Assembly: GCA_029560875.1 (NCBI GenBank)
Contig: JAKQKB010000086.1
Location: forward strand, 1-43,810
Direction of reading: 5' to 3'
From: Bacteroidota bacterium
Lineage (GTDB): Bacteria > Bacteroidota > Bacteroidia > Bacteroidales > Tenuifilaceae
Length of the DNA: 43,810 nucleotides
The notes below the pieces were generated by a model that had not been told where the DNA came from, did no database searches, and worked only from the letters and a program-made list of their open reading frames with translations. The translations under genes and the position numbers were made by a program. Shown in pieces: positions 1 to 8,917 of the stretch. Each line of letters begins with the position of its first letter. The stretch's first letter is position 1.

Positions 1-148
1 TTATAATCGGCTGACCGACTAAATTTTTATTTGTACTTTCGCCCATGCTGAATAAATTGGTAGTTTATGCAGCTAAGATACAGGATTGGTTAACTTCGGT
101 TGACCATCCTGTTGATTAAAATGTTTTGTCGGTTACTAATGTTAAACT

Positions 149-832
149 ATGAAAATTGGACTCCTCATTTGCGACCATATTCAAAAAGGTTTTGCTGGAT
201 ACCCAGAGTTATTTGGTAATCTGCTTCCAGAACACGAACTTGTTAACTATCATGTTTGCGATGGGCAATTCCCAAAATCAGCCTCCGAACACGAAGCCTG
301 GATTATTACAGGCTCCAAGTACTCAGTTTACGATAATATTGATTGGATTGATAGGTTAAAAGACTTTGTCCGCTCAATAGCAAAAACGGATAAATACTGT
401 ATTGGGGTCTGCTTTGGTCACCAAATGCTTGGCGAGGCAATGGGCGGAAAGGTACTCAAATCGACCATGGGATGGTGTGTTGGCGTACATCAGTTCGATA
501 TTGTTGAGAGTAAGGATTGGATGCTTCCTGCGTTCTCCAAAGCAAATCTGCTGATGTCATGTCAGGACCAAATACAGGTTCTTCCGCCAAATAGCAAAGT
601 TATTGCCAGTGCTCCCAAATGTCCAGTTGGTATAATTCAAATTGGCGATAAAATGTTAGGAATTCAGGGGCATCCAGAGTTTTCGGCAGAGTATGTAAAA
701 TTCCTAATGGAGAGCAGAATAAATAAAATTGATGAAAGCGTTATAGAAGAGGGTATCAATAGTCTACAATTGCCCATTCATAATATTACTGTTGGAGGTT
801 GGATAAACTATTTCTTAAACCAACAACTATAG
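149..832 (+). CDS. Class I glutamine amidotransferase-like protein
   Basis: This 227-residue protein is a stand-alone class I glutamine amidotransferase domain, the family that takes ammonia from glutamine using a Cys-His-Glu triad. The nucleophile elbow reads GVCFGHQMLG with Cys88, and the His-Glu pair is in GIQGHPEF (His175, Glu177), so the triad is complete. It has no signal peptide or membrane segment and is probably cytosolic. The length fits the YfeJ/GMP-synthase-like subgroup of free-standing GATases, whose physiological acceptor is mostly unknown. No synthetase partner is adjacent. The ATG at 149 follows an AT-rich leader without a Shine-Dalgarno sequence, as is usual in Bacteroidota. 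Hydrolysis of gamma-glutamyl compounds other than glutamine is also possible. The family is secure and the substrate is not. Confidence 0.88.
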   Translation: MKIGLLICDHIQKGFAGYPELFGNLLPEHELVNYHVCDGQFPKSASEHEAWIITGSKYSVYDNIDWIDRLKDFVRSIAKTDKYCIGVCFGHQMLGEAMGGKVLKSTMGWCVGVHQFDIVESKDWMLPAFSKANLLMSCQDQIQVLPPNSKVIASAPKCPVGIIQIGDKMLGIQGHPEFSAEYVKFLMESRINKIDESVIEEGINSLQLPIHNITVGGWINYFLNQQL

Positions 833-1178
833 GTATTTAGAGCGTAAGAAAAAGACTTAAAATCAAAAACAAACTCAAAAGAATTCTTACTTTTGTTTGC
901 AATTGATATGCATCAAAGCACTATTTAACGTTTTTTATTGAAGATGAACGAACTTCGACTTTCTAAGTTCGTTCATCTATAAAGAACAGTTTTTCGTAAA
1001 ATTTATTTCGATTATTGTAACCTTATCGTTAATCTTGTGTTAAAGGGACAAGTTGCTTTTATGTTTATATTAAAATATGTTAGAGCATCTATGTAATAGT
1101 ATTTACAACGCATACAAAAAGTTGAAATACAATATTTACAAATTGGTTTTGAGATAATATTAAAAACAGAAATATACC
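833..1178. other. Intergenic region with palindrome and promoter-like box
   Basis: This 346-base stretch between the amidotransferase and the NYN gene has no convincing ORF. It holds a -7-like box TACTTTTG at 888-895 (+) and a perfect 14-bp inverted repeat at 942-978. The rest is AT-rich leader. No T-run follows the palindrome on either strand, so it does not look like a standard intrinsic terminator. Confidence 0.6.
942..978. repeat. Perfect 14-bp inverted repeat
   Basis: The arms AGATGAACGAACTT (942-955) and its exact complement (965-978) flank a 9-base loop. It sits 110 bases after the amidotransferase stop and 200 bases before the NYN start. With no U-tract on either side it is more likely a REP-like palindrome or an RNA hairpin than a terminator. 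Confidence 0.7.
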
Positions 1179-2102
1179 ATGAAGAACAGCAAAAAGGATT
1201 TGTTGCGTGTTGGAGTTTTCTACGATGGCAACTACTTTTTACACGTTAGTAACTATTACAACTACTTTCATCCACGCAAAAAGCGTTTAAATATTGCAGG
1301 CCTACACGAATTTATTCGTAACCTAGTTGCAAAAGAGGAGGACACTGACCCACATTACTGTCAAGTAATTGAAGCACATTTTTTCCGCGGACGTATTAGC
1401 GCTCAGGAAGCAAGCCAACGCGGCAACCAACTTTACAATGATAGGGTATTCGATGATATTCTAATGTCCGAAGGTGTTGTAACTCACTACTTGCCAATTC
1501 GCCCAAGAGGTGGACGCAGAGAGGATAAAGGAATAGATGTTTGGTTAGCATTGGAAGCGTTTGAGCAAACATTCTACAAGCGCTTCAACGTGCTTGTACT
1601 TATCACCTCCGATGGCGATTATGTGCCCCTTATCCGCAAAGTAAACTCTCTTGGAACTAAGGTGATGGTGCTATCGTGGGATTTTGATTATACCGACGAC
1701 CAAGGGCGCGATGTTACTACTCGTACTTCCCAAGAGTTATTGCGCGAGGTAACATACCCAATTGCAATGCACGACCTTATTAACTCTGGATTAAAGAGTA
1801 ACGATAAACTTACTTCAAATCTATTTACCGTTCAGGATTTTGGCCAACCAAAACCTGAGCCAATGGAAATTACTTCCGAGGAGGTTAAGCAATCCAGAAT
1901 ACTAAAGATTAACAGCGGCTACGGATTTATTCAGTATCCGCCCAACAACCTATTCTTCCATTACATTGATGTTGCCGATGGCGATTTTGACGAGCTAATT
2001 GAGGGTGATATGGTTGAATTCATTGTTGCAAAAAACGATAAAGGCCAAGATGTCGCCAAGAATGTGAAAAAAATTCCAGACTACGATGTAAACCAATGGT
2101 AG
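1179..2102 (+). CDS. NYN-domain ribonuclease fused to cold-shock-like domain
   Basis: The N-terminal part (about residues 10-200) is a NYN/LabA-type PIN-like nuclease. VFYDGNYF gives Asp16 and Asn18, KGIDVWLALEA gives Asp119, and ITSDGDYVPLI gives Asp144 and Asp146, which is the acidic metal-binding set of the family. Residues about 238-297 form a cold-shock-like OB fold with GYGFI (RNP1-like) and LFFHY (RNP2-like). The architecture suggests single-stranded RNA binding joined to endoribonuclease activity; that is inferred from the domains. No signal peptide is present, so it should be cytosolic. The gene is monocistronic, with a long AT-rich leader upstream and a bidirectional terminator after the stop. 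The RNA target is unknown. Confidence 0.85.
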   Translation: MKNSKKDLLRVGVFYDGNYFLHVSNYYNYFHPRKKRLNIAGLHEFIRNLVAKEEDTDPHYCQVIEAHFFRGRISAQEASQRGNQLYNDRVFDDILMSEGVVTHYLPIRPRGGRREDKGIDVWLALEAFEQTFYKRFNVLVLITSDGDYVPLIRKVNSLGTKVMVLSWDFDYTDDQGRDVTTRTSQELLREVTYPIAMHDLINSGLKSNDKLTSNLFTVQDFGQPKPEPMEITSEEVKQSRILKINSGYGFIQYPPNNLFFHYIDVADGDFDELIEGDMVEFIVAKNDKGQDVAKNVKKIPDYDVNQW

Positions 2103-2122
2103 TTTTAGAACTATAATAAACG

Positions 2123-2155
2123 AAAAAAAGGGTGGAAAATTCCGCCCTTTTGCAT
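2123..2155. terminator. Bidirectional intrinsic terminator
   Basis: The stem AAAAGGGTGG (2126-2135) pairs with CCGCCCTTTT (2142-2151) with one G-T wobble. It lies between the convergent NYN gene (+) and zinc-ribbon gene (-). The U-run is stronger on the minus-strand transcript (A-run at 2123-2129) than on the plus strand. Confidence 0.75.
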
Positions 2156-2157
2156 TT

Positions 2158-2385
2158 CTACAAACCACAGCCTCCACAACACGAGCCACATGAAGGCGTA
2201 TGACTATGAAAACTCTGCCCACCAGAAGTCTGCTTGGGTGCTCTGTACTCATCACAAACAGCATTGCACTCAGGGCAATTTGCCAACATCTTGCTGCAAG
2301 GGCCAAAAGCCGCATCAATCCACTCCTCCTTAACCCCAGTTGCATCAAATTTGATGTTGCAACTCTTGCAAAAATAGGTTTCCAT
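2158..2385 (-). CDS. Small zinc-ribbon protein
   Basis: This 75-residue, cysteine-rich cytosolic protein has FCKSC at residues 6-9 and CPEC in the middle, two CxxC pairs suited to binding one zinc ion. It ends in a second cysteine/glycine cluster (CGSCCGGCG). The arrangement resembles small conserved Bacteroidota zinc-ribbon proteins of unknown function. It starts 20 bases after the radical SAM gene stop on the same strand and is probably co-transcribed with it. The glycine-cysteine tail could be a second metal site or a flexible tag. No catalytic motif is visible. Confidence 0.75.
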   Translation of the reverse strand: METYFCKSCNIKFDATGVKEEWIDAAFGPCSKMLANCPECNAVCDEYRAPKQTSGGQSFHSHTPSCGSCCGGCGL

Positions 2386-2405
2386 CGGTATATATTAATT
2401 TGACA

Positions 2406-3698
2406 TTAGTAATCGACCAAATTCTTTAGAATAACATCCTTGTGAGGATTAAAATAGCCAAAGTAAACGCGAGGAAAGTCCCGTTTAATGATATCCATAA
2501 CATTTTTAACTCCTATTGGTTCGCCAGAATCTTTATACTCAATTCTGTTGAATAACCAATCGGGATCTATATTGAAGTTGCGCCATTGAATCATGCTGAG
2601 CTTTGTGTCGGAAATCAAGCCTTTTAAAGCATCAAGTTCCTCCTGCGTATCGGTAACTCCGGGCATAACAAAGTAGTTAATGGAAGCCCAGCGTTTATAG
2701 CGCCTTGCAACGCGTAACGACTCCCAAGCATCGGCCTGAGTAAAGTTAACAGGACGAATGTACATATTGTACCATTTCTCCTGCGCCGAGTTCATACTTA
2801 CACGAATGCTATCGAGCCCAGCCTTAAATAGTTCCTCAACAGCTTGCGGCTTGCTTCCATTAGTATTTAGGTTGATTATTCCTTTACTTGTTTTTGCGCG
2901 GACTGCCTTTATTGCATCGCGCAGAAGTTCCCACTGCATCAAGGGTTCACCCTCGCACCCCTGACCAAAGCTCATTATGGCATTTGGAGCATTCTCCAAG
3001 TGAGGAACCGTGAACTGAACTATCTCATCAACAGTGGGTACAAAATCCAACCGATGCTGGGTTTCGGAAATTGGCGATTCCTTTTTATCCTGCAAGGATA
3101 TGCAGCCAACGCAACGGGCATTACAGCTTGGCGATGTTGGCACAGGAGCTTCCCACCTATCCATCACAAAGTTACGCGCAGCAGGGCATAAATAACCAAA
3201 AGCACAATTCTCCACCAAATGGTTCACTAGCCTGTTTTCAGGATATTTCTTCAGTATCTCCTTCCCTCGCTTAATAATCACTTTCTGATTAAAATGTTCA
3301 CAATCCTGGCGAGTATCGGAATCAATCCTTACAGCAGGAACATAGAATTGACCTTTATACCAACCTACTGCAGTATAAGCATAAAGAGGTAAAACTGGTG
3401 CGCCAACTTCATTTTTCCATGCAGCAATAGATAGCTGTGTATTAGCAGGAGCAATAAATGCTGCACAAGCGAAACCATCCTTTTTAGTGACCAAATCTCC
3501 TTTACGGTTATAGCCTAGGGTTTTTCGGCCAGGTAGTTCAAATAAATCGCTACCATAGGGCAAAGGAATCATCTCATCCAAATAAAGTGGGTACAACTTC
3601 TCGCCAGAACGACCAACGGCAAATAGTTGAGAGTCCTCAAAAATATTTCCACAACCATCGCTGAAAACAGCGTAGGGTTGAATACGCTTTTGCATCAA
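2406..3698 (-). CDS. Radical SAM protein of unknown substrate
   Basis: The protein has 430 residues. The CNARCVGC motif supplies the CxxxCxxC cysteines (192, 196, 199) that bind the 4Fe-4S cluster of radical SAM enzymes, and FGQGCEGEP further on matches the glycine-rich SAM-binding GEP motif. The N-terminal 180 residues precede the barrel and contain several extra cysteines (Cys165, Cys171) that could take part in metal binding. There is no signal peptide. It lies just upstream of the small zinc-ribbon gene. A weak -7-like box TAACTTTA lies at 3720-3727 on this strand. Radical SAM membership is clear. I cannot assign the reaction or substrate. Confidence 0.82.
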   Translation of the reverse strand: MMQKRIQPYAVFSDGCGNIFEDSQLFAVGRSGEKLYPLYLDEMIPLPYGSDLFELPGRKTLGYNRKGDLVTKKDGFACAAFIAPANTQLSIAAWKNEVGAPVLPLYAYTAVGWYKGQFYVPAVRIDSDTRQDCEHFNQKVIIKRGKEILKKYPENRLVNHLVENCAFGYLCPAARNFVMDRWEAPVPTSPSCNARCVGCISLQDKKESPISETQHRLDFVPTVDEIVQFTVPHLENAPNAIMSFGQGCEGEPLMQWELLRDAIKAVRAKTSKGIINLNTNGSKPQAVEELFKAGLDSIRVSMNSAQEKWYNMYIRPVNFTQADAWESLRVARRYKRWASINYFVMPGVTDTQEELDALKGLISDTKLSMIQWRNFNIDPDWLFNRIEYKDSGEPIGVKNVMDIIKRDFPRVYFGYFNPHKDVILKNLVDY

Positions 3699-3724
3699 GA
3701 ATTCGAATTAAAATTTGGGTAAAG

Positions 3725-6700
3725 TTACAAATTCTTTATGTTAAGCGGACGGCTTGCGCTATTACCCTCGAAACAGTTAATAATGGACTGGTATAAATCG
3801 CCCGGAATTATTGGTTTCACAACATAATCGCTACATCCTGCTTTTTTTGCCGCCAATTTATCCTCTGGCAATGCAAAAGCGCTTTGAGCAATAATTTTTA
3901 CACTGGGGTTGAATTCCCTTATTGTACGTGTAACATCAAGTCCATTTATATCGGGCAACCGAACATCCATTAGAATTAGGTCGATATTTTGTTTTGCGCG
4001 GGCTATATCCAGTGCCTTTTGACCTGTCTCAGCCATATATATTTTCTTAACGTATGGCTCCATAAGGCTACGAAGATAAGCCATGGAATACTTATCGTCC
4101 TCAGCAATAAGAACAGTTAAGTTTTTGTTTGTTATCTCTATCTCCTTAGAATCGTTAAATCCTTTTTTGTTATACTTTTTTGATTTAGAGAGTGGCAATG
4201 TAAAAAAGAACGATGTTCCCGAACCCTCTTCGGATTCGAGGTATATTTTACCCCCCAAAAGTTCAACGTACGATTTCGATATGGCTAATCCTAACCCAGC
4301 ACCCTCGTATGGTCTAGAGAGCGATGTATCGCCCTGAACAAACCTCTCAAATATTCTGTTCTGGATTTTTTTAGGAATACCCATTCCGGTATCGGAAACC
4401 CAAAACTCCACATCGTCCAGTCCAATATCGAACCCAAAATCAATTGTTCCCTTTGGCGTAAATTTAATGGCATTCTTTATTAGGTTTGTAATTACCGATA
4501 TAAACTTCTGCTTATCGGTTGCCAACGATAACTCGGGCAAATCTTTTCCCCCATTAAGTATTAAACAAAGGCCTTTATTTTCTGCCTCCAACTTAAAGAA
4601 ATTATATAAATGATTGAGCTCTGTTGCTATATCTACAGTGTTTATAATTGCCTTAACCTGCCCTGCCTCAATCTTCGAAATGTCTATTAGGTTGTTAATT
4701 AGTTCAAGCAACCGCTGTCCGCTCTGCTCAATAATTTTGGTATAGGAAATCCTATCCTCATCGGTCATCTGCGGGCGTTTAAGCAGCTCCGCAAAGCCAA
4801 TAATTCCGTTCATGGGAGTGCGTAACTCGTGGCTCATATTTGCCAGAAAGGCCGACTTGAGCCTATCGTTTTCCTCGGCAATCTCGCGGGCAAATATCAG
4901 CTCCTTATTTATAGCCCTGATTCTTTCGTTACTTTCGGTAAGTTCCTCGTTAATTGCTTGATATTCCTCGTTCTGCTCCTTAAGTTTTAAATCTCTTTCG
5001 TATAACTCCAACTCAATTTGTTTTCGCTCCGTGATATCTTCTTTGACGGCAATGAAGTATTTAATTTTTCCAATCTCGTCTCTAATTGGCGAAATACTTG
5101 TTGACTCCCAGTATAAATCGCCATTTTTCTTCTTATTAAGCAACTCCCCCCTCCAATCATTACCAGCCAATAAGGCATTCCACATCGCTTTGTATACCTC
5201 GTTTGGATGATATCCTGATTTTAAAATTCTCGGATTCTTTCCTAAAACCTCATCAACAGAATACCCTGTAACCTCAACAAATTTCGGGTTAACATACTCG
5301 ATATTTCCATTAATATCAGCAATTACAACAATTGCAGGACTTTGCTCTATCCCTTTTTTAAGTTTCACAACTTGCTCTTCGGCTCTTTTCTGTTCAGTAA
5401 TATCATATACAATAGAATGAAGGAAGTGCTTCCCCTTAATAGTTATTCTACTACAAACTACTTCTACATCTCGTTTCCTTCCGCCCTTTATTCTATGTTG
5501 AAAATTAAAAATTGCTCGTCGTTGATTCAGCACGTTATTTATCTCAAGTTCAAGCTTATTCGATGATAAAGTATTTATATCGTCAATCCTCATCTTTAGC
5601 ATCTCGTCTTTACTCCATCCATAAAATCGCTCTGCCGATTGGTTTACATCAACTAGAGCTCTGGTAATTGGGTCGATTATGAGCATTACCGAAAAACTAT
5701 CGTAAAACATACTGCGGAAAAGCTCCTCGCCCTCGCGAGCGGCCTCCTCGGCCAACTTGATTTCAGTTATATCCATAACCGTTGAAACCATGGTATTCTG
5801 TGCTAGCAAAGGAATATTCACGGCATTCACTACTCTTTGCGCTCCATCCTTCTGAGTAACAATGATGTTGTTCCATTTCATTCGTTCAGGATTGCCAGAA
5901 TTAATATCAGCAACTATTTGCTCAATTAACCTATCCCGGTATTCCTTATCGGGGTAAACTTTTTCAAAGAAGGTACTTATGCTGGATAAATCGCCCTTAC
6001 TCCAACCATAAATCTCCTCGAACTTTTTATTCATATATGTAGCATCGCCCTCATTAATTTTATTGAGCGAAACGCCTATTGGCAAATTATCCAACACGGT
6101 TTGAATAAACTCATTCTTTTGGCGCACCTCCTCTTCGGCTTTTCTCCGCTCAGTAATATCGGAGAATATTACAGCAAACTGCCCTATTTGAGGGCAAAAG
6201 GCCCAAACATCGTAGTAACGGTCAAGTTCGGCAGAATAATTCTCGAAACGTATAGAACTTCCATTTAACGCTACTTCTCCGTAAGACTCAATCCAGTATT
6301 TTTCGGTACTTGGCATTAACTCTAGTACAGTATGACCAATAACTTTCTCTCGCTCCAAGCCAGTAAGCTCTTCAAATGCTTTGTTAATATCTATAAATTT
6401 ATAATCCTTGGGGTTACCACCATCGTCGAGCATAATGCTATGCAGAGCAAAACCCTGGGTCATATTATTGAAAAGCATTCGGTAACGTGCTTCGCTCTCT
6501 GCAATCCTCATTGATGCTGCATTTTCAATAGTTTTGTCGTGTACAATCAGCACTGCCCCTTGTATTTCATCGTATTCGTCAAAAATTGGCGATGCATTAA
6601 TAGATATATGAACTATACCTGATTCCGCGGCGCCCCTTGAAACATCACACTCAACACTTAGCGCTTGCTGTTTACCAATAACATCCAGAACCAACTTTTC

Positions 6701-7915
6701 AATGCAATCGTGGTTTTCAATGATTTCGTAAATTGGTAAACCAAAAGCATCTTCCTCCTTTACGCCCATTAATTTTTCCGCCACAAAGTTCATTTTAGTA
6801 ACACAACCATTCACATCGGTTGTAATCACCCCATCGGCAATGCTATAAAGTATTGTTTGAAACTCCTTGTAATAACTGCTGACTTTTCGTTCCCCAACTA
6901 ACTTCTTCACATAATCGGATTTTCGCAAATAATAGTAGTAGGCAAGCATTGCGAAGGAAAGAAATGTTATGAGAAGTATTGTAAAAAGAATTATGGTTAT
7001 CAGACTTACGCTTAAATACTTATAAACCTCATTATAATCAATCACCTTCACAAAAAACCATGAAGTTCCTTGTATTGACGAGGCGTATACAAACAGTTCT
7101 TTATTTTGCTCACTCAATGCTCTACTAAACCCAGAATTCCCATTTTTAATGTACGAAAAACCATTCTGCTCTCCAACATTAAAACCCAGCATAGGTTTCT
7201 CCCATATGCTATTGAGGAATATCGTTGAATCGGCTTCTGTGCGGAATACAAAATTCTGGGCTGTTTCAATTTGAGTATGCCACTCCTCCAGTATTGGGTA
7301 AATATTCTGATAAGGATTAACCCTAAAAATGATTACAGAAGTTATTTGATTTAAAGAATTTTTTATTGGCGCTAAATAATCGATATGGAGCGTTTCGTGG
7401 GTACGACAAGAATAAAAATTGGTGAAGAAAAAATTATTGCCATCCACTATTTTTTTCACAAATTGAAGAGTTGAAACATCTAACCTATCAATTGGCTCGC
7501 CAAGGTTTATAAGTATATCTCCTTCTACATTAGTAATTATTATATTGGTGTAACTCTTATTGGCATTGATTAAATCGAGTCGCTTTTCGATATTATGCTT
7601 CAGATTATTGTCCGATTGTTTATCAACCCAACTCGAAATAGCATCGGCAAGGAACGGACTTTCGGAAAACATTCGCAAATCGGCCAACCTATCGTTGTGC
7701 CAATCAGCAAATTGCTTTATTTTAATTTCGGAGATATCCTTTACATCATTTTTAAGATGCAAAAATGCTTTTTCCTTTTCCGCTCTATAGAATAAAATTA
7801 CACTTGCTATTATTAATGTTAATAGGATGCTCCAAATACTTAGAACCTTGCAACGGGGGTTACAACGGGTAAAAAGGGCGAGAACTCTCTTCATATCGTC
7901 TATCGGTTTAAGCAT
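3725..7915 (-). CDS. Hybrid sensor histidine kinase with five PAS domains
   Basis: This is a 1396-residue membrane hybrid kinase. A first membrane helix (about 23-43) and a second (about 300-327) enclose a roughly 255-residue extracytoplasmic sensor that looks Cache-like. Five PAS-type modules follow, at roughly 350-465, 475-590, 600-715, 728-845 and 855-965, then a short coiled coil. The HisKA box SHELRTPMNG gives phospho-acceptor His1029. The ATPase domain has an N box (NLIKNAIKFTP) and G boxes (DTGMGIP, GAGLGLAIS). The C-terminal receiver carries phospho-acceptor Asp1317 in LILMDVRLPD and the KP signature. There is no HPt domain, so a separate phosphotransfer protein or the nearby lone receiver may complete the relay. 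Met8 is an alternative start. Confidence 0.93.
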   Translation of the reverse strand: MLKPIDDMKRVLALFTRCNPRCKVLSIWSILLTLIIASVILFYRAEKEKAFLHLKNDVKDISEIKIKQFADWHNDRLADLRMFSESPFLADAISSWVDKQSDNNLKHNIEKRLDLINANKSYTNIIITNVEGDILINLGEPIDRLDVSTLQFVKKIVDGNNFFFTNFYSCRTHETLHIDYLAPIKNSLNQITSVIIFRVNPYQNIYPILEEWHTQIETAQNFVFRTEADSTIFLNSIWEKPMLGFNVGEQNGFSYIKNGNSGFSRALSEQNKELFVYASSIQGTSWFFVKVIDYNEVYKYLSVSLITIILFTILLITFLSFAMLAYYYYLRKSDYVKKLVGERKVSSYYKEFQTILYSIADGVITTDVNGCVTKMNFVAEKLMGVKEEDAFGLPIYEIIENHDCIEKLVLDVIGKQQALSVECDVSRGAAESGIVHISINASPIFDEYDEIQGAVLIVHDKTIENAASMRIAESEARYRMLFNNMTQGFALHSIMLDDGGNPKDYKFIDINKAFEELTGLEREKVIGHTVLELMPSTEKYWIESYGEVALNGSSIRFENYSAELDRYYDVWAFCPQIGQFAVIFSDITERRKAEEEVRQKNEFIQTVLDNLPIGVSLNKINEGDATYMNKKFEEIYGWSKGDLSSISTFFEKVYPDKEYRDRLIEQIVADINSGNPERMKWNNIIVTQKDGAQRVVNAVNIPLLAQNTMVSTVMDITEIKLAEEAAREGEELFRSMFYDSFSVMLIIDPITRALVDVNQSAERFYGWSKDEMLKMRIDDINTLSSNKLELEINNVLNQRRAIFNFQHRIKGGRKRDVEVVCSRITIKGKHFLHSIVYDITEQKRAEEQVVKLKKGIEQSPAIVVIADINGNIEYVNPKFVEVTGYSVDEVLGKNPRILKSGYHPNEVYKAMWNALLAGNDWRGELLNKKKNGDLYWESTSISPIRDEIGKIKYFIAVKEDITERKQIELELYERDLKLKEQNEEYQAINEELTESNERIRAINKELIFAREIAEENDRLKSAFLANMSHELRTPMNGIIGFAELLKRPQMTDEDRISYTKIIEQSGQRLLELINNLIDISKIEAGQVKAIINTVDIATELNHLYNFFKLEAENKGLCLILNGGKDLPELSLATDKQKFISVITNLIKNAIKFTPKGTIDFGFDIGLDDVEFWVSDTGMGIPKKIQNRIFERFVQGDTSLSRPYEGAGLGLAISKSYVELLGGKIYLESEEGSGTSFFFTLPLSKSKKYNKKGFNDSKEIEITNKNLTVLIAEDDKYSMAYLRSLMEPYVKKIYMAETGQKALDIARAKQNIDLILMDVRLPDINGLDVTRTIREFNPSVKIIAQSAFALPEDKLAAKKAGCSDYVVKPIIPGDLYQSIINCFEGNSASRPLNIKNL

Positions 7916-7978
7916 ATTTCGAACTGATTAATATACTTATTTCCCGTCTCATTAACAATTTTAAAATCAACTAAAAAA

Positions 7979-8344
7979 CTAAACAGCAGCGAGTGAGTTC
8001 AACTGCATTTTGAGCATAGCGCAATTGAACGGCTTGGTAAGTACCATATTGGCGCCGAATTCTTTGGCCATTAGCAGAAGGTCATCGGCTCTAAAATACC
8101 CGCCACCCGAAATGGCTATAATTTTAGTTTCGGGGTGAGTATTCTTGACATACTGAATAACCTCTAGGCCATCCATTTCGGGCATTATTATATCGGTAAT
8201 TAACAAATCGAACGGTGATGAGTTTTCCAAATTAAGCGCATCCATTGCGCTATTGGTAACTGTTACCGAATGTCCCTCGTTCTCAATCACCTCTCTCATC
8301 GATGATGAGTAATCTATATCGTCGTCTAGTATTAGCACTCGCAT
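7979..8344 (-). CDS. Stand-alone response-regulator receiver (CheY-like)
   Basis: This 121-residue protein is a receiver domain without an output domain. The acidic pocket LDDD is at residues 6-9, the phospho-acceptor Asp51 is in ITDIIMPEMDG, the switch Ser79 is in IAISGG, and the conserved Lys104 is in LTKPF. All catalytic residues are present. The gene lies 63 bases upstream of the hybrid kinase on the same strand and about 100 bases downstream of the STAS-like gene, so it may accept phosphate from that kinase. It could be an intermediate in a phosphorelay or a CheY-type signal to a motility apparatus encoded elsewhere. Confidence 0.92.
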   Translation of the reverse strand: MRVLILDDDIDYSSSMREVIENEGHSVTVTNSAMDALNLENSSPFDLLITDIIMPEMDGLEVIQYVKNTHPETKIIAISGGGYFRADDLLLMAKEFGANMVLTKPFNCAMLKMQLNSLAAV

Positions 8345-8443
8345 AGCTGTAATGTTTTATAGGTTAAATACCTTCACTTTGTTGTTACATTACATAAGCG
8401 GGCTTGCGATTGATACGAACCACCAACCCGCATAGATAAGCCT

Positions 8444-8839
8444 CTACTTTATCAAATCTACACCATCTTTAACCCATTTTATGGCCTTGTCGATTGGGTT
8501 AGCCTCGCTGGATGCATCAATGTAACGTTCAGTTGCCAAAATTCCCGACATCGAAGCTATTGCCTTAAATTGACCGCAAATTTCAGAGGAACTAAGGATT
8601 ACAGCAGACCGAAGCATTCCTTTTTCCTTGAAGAGTTTTTGACCACTTTTCATTATTGTCGAGGTTTCTGCATCGAGGGGAAGTAAATTCTTCATATCGA
8701 TGATTACTCCGAATGAATGAGTTGTTTCGTTTTCCAGTTTCAACCTCGATTCATCGTACCATTGCTTCATTTCATTGGCGTTAATTTTGCCCGAAAAAGT
8801 AAGTAAGTACCCAGATGTTTTTTTCTCAATCCTATACAT
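8444..8839 (-). CDS. STAS-like (SpoIIAA-like) protein
   Basis: This is a 131-residue soluble protein. The alternation of strands and helices and the segment FGVIIDMKNLLPLD, followed by a helix and then SAVILSSS, resemble SpoIIAA-like/STAS folds. I do not see the canonical phosphorylatable serine context of anti-sigma antagonists, so regulation by phosphorylation is unproven. It sits between the chemoreceptor gene and the lone receiver gene on the same strand, which suggests a role in the same sensory pathway as a protein-protein adaptor. The fold assignment comes from pattern only. Confidence 0.6.
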   Translation of the reverse strand: MYRIEKKTSGYLLTFSGKINANEMKQWYDESRLKLENETTHSFGVIIDMKNLLPLDAETSTIMKSGQKLFKEKGMLRSAVILSSSEICGQFKAIASMSGILATERYIDASSEANPIDKAIKWVKDGVDLIK

Positions 8840-8917
8840 AACCGTTACTTTTTAGTTTTGCCTACTCTTTTAGCGGATTTTCGGCAACTTCCATAATATT
8901 CTAAACCTTATGATTTG

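Noticed and set aside
45..119. 24-codon ORF upstream of the amidotransferase
   Set aside because: It follows a box (TACTTTCG) that is one base off the -7 consensus and has no recognisable product or coding signal; it could be chance.
1995..2348. Minus-strand frame of 117 codons across the end of the NYN gene and the zinc-ribbon gene
   Set aside because: It overlaps two supported genes in other frames and runs through their shared terminator, with no family resemblance.
8398..8431. Hairpin between the STAS-like and receiver genes
   Set aside because: Only about five base pairs form before mismatches and there is no U-tract.
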